From Chloroflexota bacterium (GTDB lineage Bacteria > Chloroflexota > Anaerolineae > Anaerolineales > Villigracilaceae), in assembly GCA_016213105.1 (NCBI GenBank), contig JACRBN010000019.1, positions 62,001 to 126,000 on the forward strand: a stretch of DNA of 64,000 nt. The letters run 5' to 3'. The translations under genes and the position numbers were made by a program. The notes beneath the pieces were generated by a model. That model saw only the letters and a list, made by a program, of their open reading frames with translations. It did not search any database and was not told the origin of the DNA. Each line of letters starts with the position of its first letter. Positions within the stretch are counted from its first letter, which is position 1. Below are positions 1-11,068 of the stretch, piece by piece.

Positions 1-350
1 TGGGCTTCAACATCCTGAACTTCGATTACGAAGTGCTCAAGCCCTATACCCCGACGGAAAATTTCCGCGCCTTCCGCTCCACCGACATGCTGGCCGACAT
101 CTTCAAGAGTCTCGGCTTCCGCCTCAGCCTCGACTCGCTGGCCAAGGCCACCCTCGGCGCGACCAAGACCGCCGACGGCCTGCAATCGGTGGAGTGGTAT
201 CGCAATGGCGAGCTGGACAAGGTGGCCGAATACTGCAAGGCCGACGTGGACATTACCCGCCGCGTCTACGAGTTTGGGCGCGACAACGGCTTCGTGTATT
301 ACTACTCGAAGCTGGGCAGCAAGTTGAAACTTATCGTTAACTGGAAGTGA
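1..350 (+). CDS. RNase H-like DEDD 3'-5' exonuclease, C-terminal end (partial)
   Basis: The reading frame is open from base 3, so the gene begins upstream of the window. The visible part starts with a G-F-N-x-x-x-F-D stretch that fits the second acidic motif of DEDD exonucleases. It ends with a Y-x-x-x-D motif (YCKAD, near base 240), the signature of the DEDDy subgroup. This matches the C-terminal half of the YprB/RNase H-like exonuclease family, which occurs alone or fused to helicases; the missing N-terminus prevents choosing. The family degrades nucleic acid from the 3' end using two metal ions. The next gene starts six bases after the stop, so the two may be co-transcribed. The frame is certain; the family is likely. 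Confidence 0.6.
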   Translation, partial: GFNILNFDYEVLKPYTPTENFRAFRSTDMLADIFKSLGFRLSLDSLAKATLGATKTADGLQSVEWYRNGELDKVAEYCKADVDITRRVYEFGRDNGFVYYYSKLGSKLKLIVNWK

Positions 351-356
351 GGAAAA

Positions 357-1103
357 ATGAATCTGGCTTACACTCGACAGGGGCAGGGGACGCCGCTGCT
401 ACTCATCCACGGATATCCGCTCGACCATTCCATTTGGGATGAAGTTGCCCCGCTGCTCTCCGCGACCTTTGACCTGATCCTGCCCGACCTGCGCGGATTC
501 GGCGCCTCGGCCTCTCCCGCCGATCCCTGCACGATGGCGGATATGGCATCCGACCTGGCCGAACTGCTCGACAAGCTGGGCCTCCAGCAGGCCGCGCTGG
601 CGGGCCACTCCATGGGCGGATACGTGGCGTTGGCCTTTGCCCGCGCGTATCCCGCGCGCCTGCGTGGATTGGGACTGGTGGCCTCGCAAGTCCTGGCCGA
701 CAAACCCGAGGGACGGGAGGCGCGCTACAAAACCGCCGCCACTGTGGCCGAAAATGGGGTCGGCGTGGTGGCCGAGGCGATGACGCCCAAATTGTCCGCG
801 GATGCGCGGGTGCAGGCGCGTGTGCGCGGCCTGATCGAACAGCAGACGCCCGCCGCGGTGATCGGCGCGCTCCAGGCGATGGCCGAACGGTTGGACTCCA
901 CGGAGCTGCTGCCCAGCCTGCGTATGCCCATCGTCCTGATCCACGGCGACGCGGATGTGTTGATTCCCAGCGACCGTGCGCGCGAGGTGCAAACGGCCGT
1001 TCCGCAGGCCAGGCTGTTCACGCTGGCAGGGGTCGGTCACATGCCCATGTTGGAAGCCCCGCAGCAGGTGGCCGACGCATTGAAACACCTGGTATGGAAT
1101 TAA
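357..1103 (+). CDS. alpha/beta hydrolase
   Basis: A 248-residue alpha/beta-hydrolase-fold protein of normal length for the family. The nucleophile elbow is GHSMGG with Ser85. The oxyanion HG motif is near the N-terminus (LLIHGYPLD). An acid residue lies near position 200 (GDADVL) and the catalytic His is about 228 in GVGHMPMLE. It has no signal peptide or membrane segment, so it is a soluble cytoplasmic hydrolase. Such proteins cleave esters, lactones or C-C bonds and the substrate cannot be read from the sequence. It follows the exonuclease-like gene by six bases and is closed by a strong hairpin terminator just after the stop. Confidence 0.85.
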   Translation: MNLAYTRQGQGTPLLLIHGYPLDHSIWDEVAPLLSATFDLILPDLRGFGASASPADPCTMADMASDLAELLDKLGLQQAALAGHSMGGYVALAFARAYPARLRGLGLVASQVLADKPEGREARYKTAATVAENGVGVVAEAMTPKLSADARVQARVRGLIEQQTPAAVIGALQAMAERLDSTELLPSLRMPIVLIHGDADVLIPSDRAREVQTAVPQARLFTLAGVGHMPMLEAPQQVADALKHLVWN

Positions 1104-1108
1104 ACGCA

Positions 1109-1142
1109 GCGCGCCCGTCACAGGGTGGCGGGCGCGCTTTTC
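1109..1142 (+). terminator. Rho-independent terminator after the hydrolase gene
   Basis: A perfect 9-bp GC stem (GCGCGCCCG at 1109-1117 with CGGGCGCGC at 1129-1137) is followed at once by TTTT. It lies six bases after the hydrolase stop. Confidence 0.85.
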
Positions 1143-1168
1143 ATAACGGGATCAGGCACAAGCTGCGC

Positions 1169-1609
1169 TTATTTGCTCATCAGTGGGTGGGTGCTCGAAA
1201 CAACGCGTCCCTGAACGGGATTCGCGGCCGCCTGTAAACTTCCCGTGGCGGTGCGGCGCACAAGCTGTTTGATATGCGCGATCAGCACACTGCTGGGAGT
1301 CGGCTTGACCAGGTAATCATCCGCGCCGGTATCGAGGATGCTGGCGATCATGGACGGGTCGTTGAGCGCAGACAGGACGATGATTGGCACGTTGCTGAAA
1401 CCGCGCACCTTTCTGCATACGTCCCAACCGTCCATATCTGGCATCATCAAGTCCAGGATGACCAGGTCGATTTTCTTTTCGTGCAGGATGACGATTCCAT
1501 CCGGGCCGCTGTTGACCGTGTTCACATCATACCCATGCGATTTGAGCAGCAGGGCCAGCAGTTCTGTTACGGCAGCATCATCATCAATGACCAATAGTTT
1601 GGTTGGCAT
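1169..1609 (-). CDS. Single-domain response regulator (CheY-like REC)
   Basis: 146 residues containing one receiver domain and a short tail without any DNA-binding domain. The acidic pocket is D9-D10-D11, the phospho-acceptor is Asp53 (ILDLMMPDMDG), the switch residue is Ser80 and the invariant Lys is K102 in VKPT, so all key residues are intact. The roughly 35-residue tail looks disordered. It should be phosphorylated by a histidine kinase and act through protein contacts; no kinase is visible in the window. It is divergent from ppdK and convergent with the hydrolase terminator, so it is probably monocistronic. The ATG at 1609 is used because the receiver fold begins directly after it. Confidence 0.88.
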   Translation of the reverse strand: MPTKLLVIDDDAAVTELLALLLKSHGYDVNTVNSGPDGIVILHEKKIDLVILDLMMPDMDGWDVCRKVRGFSNVPIIVLSALNDPSMIASILDTGADDYLVKPTPSSVLIAHIKQLVRRTATGSLQAAANPVQGRVVSSTHPLMSK

Positions 1610-1896
1610 GCATCTTTTTCCAGTCTCGTACTATTATCCCTGATTTGTTGAAATATATACTTTGCAATGGATTAACAATTCGCGCAACAGGTTTATTGTT
1701 TTCTCAGATATCTGTTGCAAATGCGCAAATATCCACGAAAACATGCTTGTGAACCAGCCCCAACCTGCGCCCTGTCTTTTCCGTTGCGTTTTCAATTTCT
1801 GACAATCGTATGTAAAAGTCATCACTTTTGTCCAATTCCTTTGTGGTAAACTTCACACAATTAAATCGATTGCATAAAACCTGCAAGGAGGTTCAT
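1610..1896. promoter_or_regulatory. Divergent intergenic region between response regulator and ppdK
   Basis: About 290 A/T-rich bases between two divergent genes must hold both promoters. No -35/-10 pair with consensus spacing stands out on either strand. The clear element is the AAGGAGG ribosome-binding site at 1885-1891, five bases before the GTG start of ppdK. Confidence 0.5.
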
Positions 1897-4728
<2,832 letters not shown>

Positions 4729-4752
4729 GCAGACCGTCCACCTGGAATGCAG

Positions 4753-4783
4753 CTCCCCGTCAGGTTCCTGGCGGGGAGTTTTC
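4753..4783 (+). terminator. Rho-independent terminator after ppdK
   Basis: Stem CTCCCCG (4753-4759) pairs with CGGGGAG (4772-4778), followed by TTTTC. It separates ppdK from the glycan locus. Confidence 0.85.
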
Positions 4784-4841
4784 TTCGGAGGTTCGAGTGT
4801 GGCTCCCGTGCGACAGATGAGACAATTGCCCTGCCGATTTC

Positions 4842-4870
4842 TTGGAATATCGCCCCTACTGGCATATAAT
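4842..4870 (+). promoter_or_regulatory. Upstream sigma-70-like promoter of the glycan locus
   Basis: TTGGAA at 4842-4847 and a perfect TATAAT at 4865-4870, separated by 17 bases. Transcription would start near 4877, leaving a leader of about 100 bases before the NusG-like gene. Confidence 0.6.
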
Positions 4871-4926
4871 AACGTGCTAAATGCTTGTCAAGGCGTAAAC
4901 CGCAAGGTTCCAAAATTGTAAGGCGC

Positions 4927-4956
4927 TTGACCCACGTTTATTTAGCGTCATATAAT
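4927..4956 (+). promoter_or_regulatory. Proximal sigma-70-like promoter of the glycan locus
   Basis: TTGACC at 4927-4932 and TATAAT at 4951-4956, separated by 18 bases. The start of transcription would fall about 15 bases before the ATG at 4979, giving a very short leader. With the element at 4842 it forms a tandem pair. Confidence 0.65.
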
Positions 4957-4978
4957 CCGATTTGATGAGAGACGTTTT

Positions 4979-5497
4979 ATGCCTGCCTACTGGTATGTCT
5001 TGCACAGCAAACCAAACAAGGAAGAATTGCTTTGGGAACAACTGAATATCCGTAAAGTGGAAACCTTCTTCCCGCGCATCCGCGTTCAGCCCGTCAACCC
5101 GCGCTCCCGCAAGGTCAGACCCTATTTTCCCGGTTATGTTTTTATTTATGTTGATTTGGAGCTGGCGGGGTTATCAGCTCTGAACTGGATGCCTGGCGCG
5201 ACTGGTTTTGTTTCGTTCGATCACCAGCCGGCTACTGTTCCCGAAAGCCTGGTTCAGGCGATCAAAAAGAAAGTGGATGCGATCAACGCTGCTGGCGGCG
5301 AGATCTTCGAGGGTCTCGAGCCGGGCGACCTGGTCGAGATCCGTAGCGGACCTTTTGCCGGCTACGAAGCGATCTTTGACGCGCGCCTACCGGGGCGCGA
5401 CCGGGTGCGGGTGCTTTTGCAATTCCTGCAAGGCCGCGCCACCAAGACCACCAAACTGGAAGTTCACCCCGGGATGCTCGAGCGCAGGCAGCGCTGA
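4979..5497 (+). CDS. NusG/RfaH-family transcription elongation factor (specialised paralogue)
   Basis: 172 residues. The N-terminal NGN domain begins WYVLHSKPNKEELLWEQL and includes the FPGYVFIYVDL core that contacts RNA polymerase. The C-terminal KOW domain (about residues 115-170) contains GDLVEIRSGPFAGYEA. Housekeeping NusG normally sits next to secE and ribosomal-protein genes; here the gene heads a roughly 48-kb polysaccharide locus. That is the position of RfaH, UpxY and LoaP, specialised paralogues that let polymerase read through long glycan or natural-product operons. I infer the same job. It has its own tandem promoters and is followed by an unusually long untranslated spacer. No strong ribosome-binding site precedes the ATG. 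Confidence 0.85.
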   Translation: MPAYWYVLHSKPNKEELLWEQLNIRKVETFFPRIRVQPVNPRSRKVRPYFPGYVFIYVDLELAGLSALNWMPGATGFVSFDHQPATVPESLVQAIKKKVDAINAAGGEIFEGLEPGDLVEIRSGPFAGYEAIFDARLPGRDRVRVLLQFLQGRATKTTKLEVHPGMLERRQR

Positions 5498-5814
5498 CCG
5501 ATGGACTTTTACCCCCCAATCATTTCCTATTTGGTGACATTTAGTACTTATCCGATATTTTTGGTCATGGTATATACAAGTTTACGGGTTCGTGGGGGGG
5601 GGGCTCTGTTTTCCCTTAGTGGTTTGGGATTTGGACATGCCGGTTTGTGATCAAGGGGATGGTTGTGACTCAACCTGCTCCTTCTGATATGTTCCCATGT
5701 CGGAAGGGCGGATGCTCTAAAAATCAGGTGTAGTGTTTCATCTGGCAATCCTTCAGAATGTGGAATTTCAGTCTGCAACCCGCTACCTGACTGAACAAGC
5801 TCAATTCTTCCCCA
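5498..5814 (+). promoter_or_regulatory. Long untranslated spacer before the ABC exporter genes
   Basis: About 317 bases with no credible gene. It holds a run of ten G near 5593-5602, and a weak promoter-like pair TTGTGA (5663-5668) and TGATAT (5685-5690) with 16-base spacing. The string GGGCGGATGCT at 5706-5716 partly resembles the ops element (GGCGGTAGNNT) recognised by RfaH; two central bases are swapped, so this is only a candidate. The length of the spacer directly downstream of an antiterminator gene is suggestive of regulation. Confidence 0.35.
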
Positions 5815-6693
5815 ATGACAACTGATCTACAACAAATCCAACCCTCACAAGATGATAACTGGGACATGGTCATTCAGCCCCAGCGCAGTCTGTTCGACTT
5901 GCGTCTGGTGGAATTGTGGCGCTATCGGGATTTGGTGATACTCTTTGTGCGGCGGGATTTTGTTTCGGCCTATAAACAGACCATTCTTGGCCCGCTGTGG
6001 TACCTGATCCAGCCATTGCTGACTACACTTACGTTCACGTTCATCTTTGGTAATATTGCCCGACTGCCCACTGATGGCTTGCCGCAGTTCTTGTTTTATA
6101 TGTCAGGAACTGTGGTGTGGTCATATTTTTCGAATTGTCTCATCAAAACGTCAGATACTTTTATCCATAATGCGGGTTTGTTTGGGAAAGTTTACTTTCC
6201 GCGCATGGCTGTGCCGGTTTCGATCCTGCTCTCGAACCTGACATCCTTCTCCATTCAATTCCTCTTATTCACCCTGTTTGCGCTCTATTTTGCCTTGCAA
6301 GATGCGGCTGTCCACCCCAACTGGAGTTGGATTATCCTGTCGCCTTTGTTGGTGCTCATGATGGCGGGATTGGGACTGGGGTTTGGCATCATTATTTCCT
6401 CGTTGACCACCAAATACCGCGATTTGCGGTTCATGTTGCAGTTTGGCGTGCAACTGCTGATGTACGCCACGCCGGTGATTTATCCCGTCTCCGCCATCCC
6501 TGAGCGTTTCCGTTGGATTATTCTAGCCAACCCGATGACGCCCATTGTGGAGGCTTTCCGTTATGCCTTTTTGGGCGCGGGAACAGTGAATGTTGGACTT
6601 TTATTGTATAGCTTTGGATTTATGCTGGTGGTGGTTTCCCTGGGCAGCATCATTTTCAACCGTGTCGAGCAGACGTTTATGGATACGGTATGA
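5815..6693 (+). CDS. wzm: ABC-2 type polysaccharide export permease (Wzm-like)
   Basis: 292 residues. A polar N-terminus ends in the LWRYRDLVILFVRRDF motif typical of TagG/KpsM/Wzm permeases. About six hydrophobic segments follow, the last near residues 260-282. Together with the ATPase encoded next it forms the membrane channel that moves lipid-linked glycan across the cytoplasmic membrane. The ATG at 5815 has a poor ribosome-binding site and an internal ATG at 5863 is possible, so the first 16 residues are uncertain. The gene overlaps the ATPase gene by four bases (ATGA), indicating coupled translation. Confidence 0.88.
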   Translation: MTTDLQQIQPSQDDNWDMVIQPQRSLFDLRLVELWRYRDLVILFVRRDFVSAYKQTILGPLWYLIQPLLTTLTFTFIFGNIARLPTDGLPQFLFYMSGTVVWSYFSNCLIKTSDTFIHNAGLFGKVYFPRMAVPVSILLSNLTSFSIQFLLFTLFALYFALQDAAVHPNWSWIILSPLLVLMMAGLGLGFGIIISSLTTKYRDLRFMLQFGVQLLMYATPVIYPVSAIPERFRWIILANPMTPIVEAFRYAFLGAGTVNVGLLLYSFGFMLVVVSLGSIIFNRVEQTFMDTV

Positions 6694-7997
6694 CAACTGT
6701 CATCGGAATTGAAAACCTTTCCAAAACATATCGCCTGGGCCAGATCGGCACTGGCACATTTGCCAATGATATGAAAGTATGGTGGGCAAAGGTGCGGGGC
6801 AGGCCCAATCCACTGTTGCGCGTGGATGAGGTGGCTCGCGGCAATCGTGAAGGGGAAGTTTTGTGGGCTTTGCAGGATGTCAGTTTTTCGGTAATGCAGG
6901 GCGAAGTGCTTGGGTTGATTGGCAGAAATGGCGCTGGAAAAAGTACGCTTCTCAAGATCCTTTCACGTATAACAGCGCCCAACTTCGGACGGATTCGGGT
7001 GAGGGGGCGTGTTTCCAGCCTTTTGGAAGTGGGGACCGGGTTTCATCCTGAATTGACCGGCCGGGAAAATATTTATCTGAATGGCGCCATTTTGGGGATG
7101 AGTCGCAATGAAATTGACCGTAAGTTTGATGAAATTCTGGATTTTTCCGGGGTTGAAAAATTCATCGATACCCCGGTTAAGCGTTATTCAAGTGGTATGT
7201 ACGTACGCCTTGCCTTTTCTGTCGCAGCCCACCTTGACCCGGAAATCCTGGTTATCGATGAGGTGTTGGCGGTGGGTGATGCAGGATTTCAGAAGAAGTG
7301 CCTGGGTAAGATGGACGATGTCGCCCATGGCGGCCGAACCATTGTCTTTGTAAGCCACAATATGCAGGCGATCCGCTCCCTGTGTTCACGAAGCATCCTG
7401 TTGGATGAAGGTCGGCTGGTTTTTGACGGCCCAACGGAAGAAACCTTGCGGGTTTATCACGAACGCTTGAGCGAACTGAAAGTGGGGGTCGAAACGGCAA
7501 TAGGTGATCAGCGACACCGCCGCGGTTCCGGACACATTCGTATTGCTGCTGTTTCGGTTCAGGCTGCGGATGGAAATGAACGATATGAGTTTGAAATTGG
7601 CGAAACAATCCGCTTTCAGTTATCCTACCGGGTGTTGGAAAACATGCCCAGGTTGACCGCCAGTATTGCTTTGCGTTCTGGAATTACCGGGGAGTTGATT
7701 ACTTCAGCCAGACATGTTGTTTCTGCGGAACCGGTTGAGGCTGGCGCGGCAGGAACAATCGTGGTCGATTTTCCAGATATTTTTATTCGCCCTGGGGACT
7801 ACCCCTTGTATTTTTCGATGGATGATTTTGGACATAGATATGACGTGGTGGATGATCTGATACGTCCCCTGGTGGTACGCACGGGAAAGAAACAATTGCA
7901 AGACCCGAATTTCAACCCGAAGACCCCGCCCGGTTATTTTTCGATTCCTTCCACGTTGATTTCAAATTTTATCGAGGAGCCGCAGTCTGATCTTTAG
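6690..7997 (+). CDS. wzt: ABC transporter ATPase with C-terminal glycan-binding domain (Wzt-like)
   Basis: 435 residues. The ATPase domain (about 1-245) has Walker A GRNGAGKS at about 78-85, a YSSGMYVRLAFSVA signature near 166 and Walker B ILVIDEVLAVGD. The remaining roughly 180 residues are predicted beta-rich and match the position of the Wzt_C carbohydrate-binding domain. In O9a-type systems that domain recognises the finished non-reducing end of the glycan before export. Its presence suggests the exported polymer carries a terminal modification, plausibly from one of the methyltransferases in the locus. Translation is coupled to the permease by a 4-base overlap. Confidence 0.9.
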   Translation: MTTVIGIENLSKTYRLGQIGTGTFANDMKVWWAKVRGRPNPLLRVDEVARGNREGEVLWALQDVSFSVMQGEVLGLIGRNGAGKSTLLKILSRITAPNFGRIRVRGRVSSLLEVGTGFHPELTGRENIYLNGAILGMSRNEIDRKFDEILDFSGVEKFIDTPVKRYSSGMYVRLAFSVAAHLDPEILVIDEVLAVGDAGFQKKCLGKMDDVAHGGRTIVFVSHNMQAIRSLCSRSILLDEGRLVFDGPTEETLRVYHERLSELKVGVETAIGDQRHRRGSGHIRIAAVSVQAADGNERYEFEIGETIRFQLSYRVLENMPRLTASIALRSGITGELITSARHVVSAEPVEAGAAGTIVVDFPDIFIRPGDYPLYFSMDDFGHRYDVVDDLIRPLVVRTGKKQLQDPNFNPKTPPGYFSIPSTLISNFIEEPQSDL

Positions 7998-8007
7998 AAA
8001 GATCTAC

Positions 8008-9717
8008 ATGCGACTGAATTTCAAGCTGATGAAATTGTTCCCCAGGATCAAAAAACATATAAAAATAACAATCAAAGAGTTGTCAGCATCTTTGCGCAAG
8101 GCTGTTGAGCATGCCACGCAGCGCAGGCAGATGGCTCAACTTTACAGGCAGGCGTTGCCAATTGATCAATCCATCGAGCCGCTGCTTTTCTGGGTACCGG
8201 GCGGAATGTCCCTTCTGCTGGAAGTGGAGGCGGTGATTTCCATTGCCATGCGGCTGCGGGGAGTGCGCAGTCATGTGATTATTTGTGATGGCGCCTATCG
8301 GGCCTGTGTTTTACGCGAGGCGACCAGCGGGACCCCGGTTGACCAGTGGCAGGCAGCGTGCAAGGCCTGCAAAGCCCGAACGAGCGCGGTTCTCGAAAAG
8401 ATGCGCGTCCCTTATTCGTTCATTGGTGACTATGTGCCAGATTCCCTGAAGAACGAATTGTGGAATGCAACCGCATCAGTTTCCTGGGACACATTGGATG
8501 ATTTGTCATATGACGGCGTGAAGTTGGGAAAAAGCACCCGCTCGGCGGTCTTCCGTTATCTGCAGGGCGAAGATCTGGTGGGTCACGAACCGGTCGTTCG
8601 TGAGTATGCATTTAGCGCCCTGGTGTGCGCGGCCGCCTCCGCCCGCGCAATGGAAGTTATGTCGCCCTCGCGCCTGTTCCTGTCTCATGGGGTGTACGTG
8701 GATTGGGGCCCTGCTTTGCAAACGGCGCTTTTGCGCAGTGTCCCTGTGGCGGGATGGAAGCCATCCTACCTGTATGCGCATTTCTATTTTCGACATATCG
8801 ATGATGGTGTGCGGCTTGGCTTTCACCGCCTGACCCGGGCAGCCTGGGATGAGCGCAAGGCTTCCCCTCTCTCGCCGGCCGAAGAGGCGCGCCTGGACGA
8901 ATTCATGCAGCATCGGTATGAGGAAAACGCCAGCTTCGATCTGCAGAGTGTCAAGCCCAAAGCCTATCGCGGCGAGATCGAAAAGGTGCGCCAGAACTAT
9001 GTGTCGCATGCCGACAAACCCGTGTGGGGGATCATGTGTCACATCAATTGGGACAGCGTCAAGGATTATTCGCCGATGGCGTTTGATTCTTTTAATGATT
9101 GGATACTGACCACGGTGGGTGAGATTGTAAATATCCCCGAGGTGCATTGGCTGGTGAAGATTCATCCGGTCGAGGCCAACTATAAGGGATTGATGGGGAT
9201 GCAATATCTGATCGATTCGCATTTCCCATCGCTCCCGCCGCATGTCAAAGTGATTCCAGCCGAGGAAAACCTCAACCCGCTTGAATTTTTTCAATTGATA
9301 GATGGGGGCGTCTCGGTGTATGGCACTTCCGGATTGGAACTTGCTTTGCAGGGCAAACCGGTGATTCTGGCCGGTGACGCGCATTATGGCGGCAAGGGAT
9401 TCACATATGAGGGCTTGTCCCCCGATGAGTATGTGAATCTTTTACACCGGGCGGCTTCGCTCTCCCGCCTGAGTGAGGAGCAGGTCGCATTAGCCAGGCG
9501 GTATGCCTATAGTTATTTCATTCAACGCGAAGTGCCGCTCAGGGTGCTTGATGAATCCCAGCCCAATTCGAAGCAATGGAAATTCCAATATAAAAGACGG
9601 CACCTGCTTTTGCCGGGGAAAGACCCTTTCATGGATTTTGTGTGTGAACACATCCTGAACGGGAAAGACTTTGTGATGGATGAAAATCTTGTTGCTTTGG
9701 CGAAGGGCGAAGTTTGA
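8008..9717 (+). CDS. Capsule-synthesis-type GT-B glycosyltransferase (KpsC/KpsS-like, tentative)
   Basis: 569 residues, soluble, ten bases after wzt. The C-terminal half has features of capsule-synthesis glycosyltransferases: HWLVKIHPVEANYKG near 375 and VYGTSGLELALQGKPVI near 435-450, the usual nucleotide-sugar pocket of this GT-B group. The N-terminal half is poorly conserved and begins with a basic stretch (KLFPRIKKHIK) that could lie on the membrane. Members of the group include Kdo transferases KpsC and KpsS, which build the Kdo linker of ABC-exported capsules. Because this locus encodes the whole CMP-Kdo pathway and an ABC exporter, a Kdo-transferase role is a reasonable but unproven inference. 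Confidence 0.55.
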   Translation: MRLNFKLMKLFPRIKKHIKITIKELSASLRKAVEHATQRRQMAQLYRQALPIDQSIEPLLFWVPGGMSLLLEVEAVISIAMRLRGVRSHVIICDGAYRACVLREATSGTPVDQWQAACKACKARTSAVLEKMRVPYSFIGDYVPDSLKNELWNATASVSWDTLDDLSYDGVKLGKSTRSAVFRYLQGEDLVGHEPVVREYAFSALVCAAASARAMEVMSPSRLFLSHGVYVDWGPALQTALLRSVPVAGWKPSYLYAHFYFRHIDDGVRLGFHRLTRAAWDERKASPLSPAEEARLDEFMQHRYEENASFDLQSVKPKAYRGEIEKVRQNYVSHADKPVWGIMCHINWDSVKDYSPMAFDSFNDWILTTVGEIVNIPEVHWLVKIHPVEANYKGLMGMQYLIDSHFPSLPPHVKVIPAEENLNPLEFFQLIDGGVSVYGTSGLELALQGKPVILAGDAHYGGKGFTYEGLSPDEYVNLLHRAASLSRLSEEQVALARRYAYSYFIQREVPLRVLDESQPNSKQWKFQYKRRHLLLPGKDPFMDFVCEHILNGKDFVMDENLVALAKGEV

Positions 9718-9799
9718 TGGTTGATGTTACCGCCGACGAATTGGATGTTTTCTGTACGATGGGCGGTCGCCCTGCACGTTGTTGAATGAGGTCTTGTTG

Positions 9800-11059
9800 A
9801 TGTCGCCGAATGAAACTGGCTGGCGGGGCCTCCTGATGAAAATTAAGCGGTTGTTGCGCTTGCAAACCTGGCGGAATCGCCTCTCAATAGCGATCATTAC
9901 CTTGCAGATGGCGGTGGATAAACTGTTGGGAAAGCGTGTGGTCATCCTTGACCTGGAGGAAATTACTTTACTCCCTGTTCTGACGCCAATCATCGAGCAA
10001 TTACTAAACAGTACGGACAGGATTTCATACTACGCCGCATATAAAACCACTTGTCCGGCTGTTGGTAACCTGGTCATCCCCGATAAACGCACGTTTCATT
10101 ATTCGTTGTCGGTGCATTTTCCGGCGGCGGACATGTATCTTTCGCCGCATGTGTATGGCAATGCATCTCTGCGCACCATTAAAGTGCATATTCCGCACGG
10201 GCAGCCTGTTAAATTCGCCTGCCTTCCAAAAAAATATTTTGAAAGGTATGACGTTCATTTCCTCACCGGGCCGCTGGATCGTGAACAAACAGAATATACC
10301 ATCGCCTATTACGGGTTGAAAAAAAAGATCACATTATATGATATTGGCATGCCCAAATCGGACGCATTGATGAATGGGTGTTACGACCGTCGGTCGGTCT
10401 TGGAGGATTTAAGGCTGGACGCGGCGCGTAAAACAGTGATCTATGCCCCATCCTGGGAGGAGGGGTTATCGCTTCGAGCCTTCGGTCACGTGCTTTTTGA
10501 CCGCTTGGCCGAGTTGAAAAATCTCAATGTGATTATCCGTTTGCACCCGACCAGTCTGGTTCCACGCAGCCACCCGGATTTCGCTTTTTATACTGGGGGC
10601 ATTGATTGGGGCCAGATCGTTCAGGAATACCTCCGACACCCGAACATCCGCTTTGCTCCCGAGGGTTTGACGGAGCGGTTATTGGCTGCCAGCGATGTCA
10701 TGATCACGGATGTCAGCGGTGTGGCGTGGGAATTCTTAAGCCTGGTGAAGCCGGTCATCTATCTGGATTGCCCGGACTTCTTTTCCAAAACCCTGCCCAC
10801 GTTATACCGCGATTTTGGGCCGAACGATGTCAATACCTCCAGGATTAATGAAGGACGTCGTGTTGGACACGTGGTCGATTCTGTGGATGAACTGCCGCGC
10901 GCAGTGCGGTTACTGTTGAATGATCCGTCCTATAACATTCAGGAACGGATTGAATTCGCCAAACAAGTGCAATATCACTCCGGCAGGGCCTCTGCAGAGG
11001 CCGCCAGGGTGATTTTTGAGCTTTTGCATCTGGAGCCAAACACTCCAGCTTGGCAATGA
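9800..11059 (+). CDS. CDP-glycerol glycerophosphotransferase / TagB-TagF-like GT-B protein
   Basis: About 419 residues from the ATG at 9800; in-frame TTG codons at 9779 and an ATG at 9836 are alternatives. The C-terminal half contains VIYAPSWEEG, IIRLHPTSL and DVMITDVSGVAWEF followed by KPVIYLD. This is the arrangement of CDP-glycerol glycerophosphotransferases and related capsule polymerases, with the catalytic His in the RLHP loop. Such enzymes add polyol-phosphates or sugars to polyprenyl-linked or surface glycans at the inner face of the membrane. The actual donor cannot be told. No separate tagD-like CDP-glycerol synthase was seen, which argues for a different donor or one made elsewhere. 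Confidence 0.6.
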   Translation: MSPNETGWRGLLMKIKRLLRLQTWRNRLSIAIITLQMAVDKLLGKRVVILDLEEITLLPVLTPIIEQLLNSTDRISYYAAYKTTCPAVGNLVIPDKRTFHYSLSVHFPAADMYLSPHVYGNASLRTIKVHIPHGQPVKFACLPKKYFERYDVHFLTGPLDREQTEYTIAYYGLKKKITLYDIGMPKSDALMNGCYDRRSVLEDLRLDAARKTVIYAPSWEEGLSLRAFGHVLFDRLAELKNLNVIIRLHPTSLVPRSHPDFAFYTGGIDWGQIVQEYLRHPNIRFAPEGLTERLLAASDVMITDVSGVAWEFLSLVKPVIYLDCPDFFSKTLPTLYRDFGPNDVNTSRINEGRRVGHVVDSVDELPRAVRLLLNDPSYNIQERIEFAKQVQYHSGRASAEAARVIFELLHLEPNTPAWQ

Positions 11060-11068
11060 TTGCAGGTC

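Noticed and set aside
5593-5602. Run of ten G as a phase-variation tract
   Set aside because: It lies in an untranslated region and not at a promoter spacer, so slippage would not switch a gene. Retained only as a sequence note.
5548-5778. Minus-strand 76-codon frame in the leader
   Set aside because: No ribosome-binding site and no domain; it spans the G-run and promoter-like elements.
9800-11059. Teichoic acid polymerase assignment for the TagB/F-like gene
   Set aside because: No tagD or other teichoic acid gene is in the window, so only the family-level call is made.
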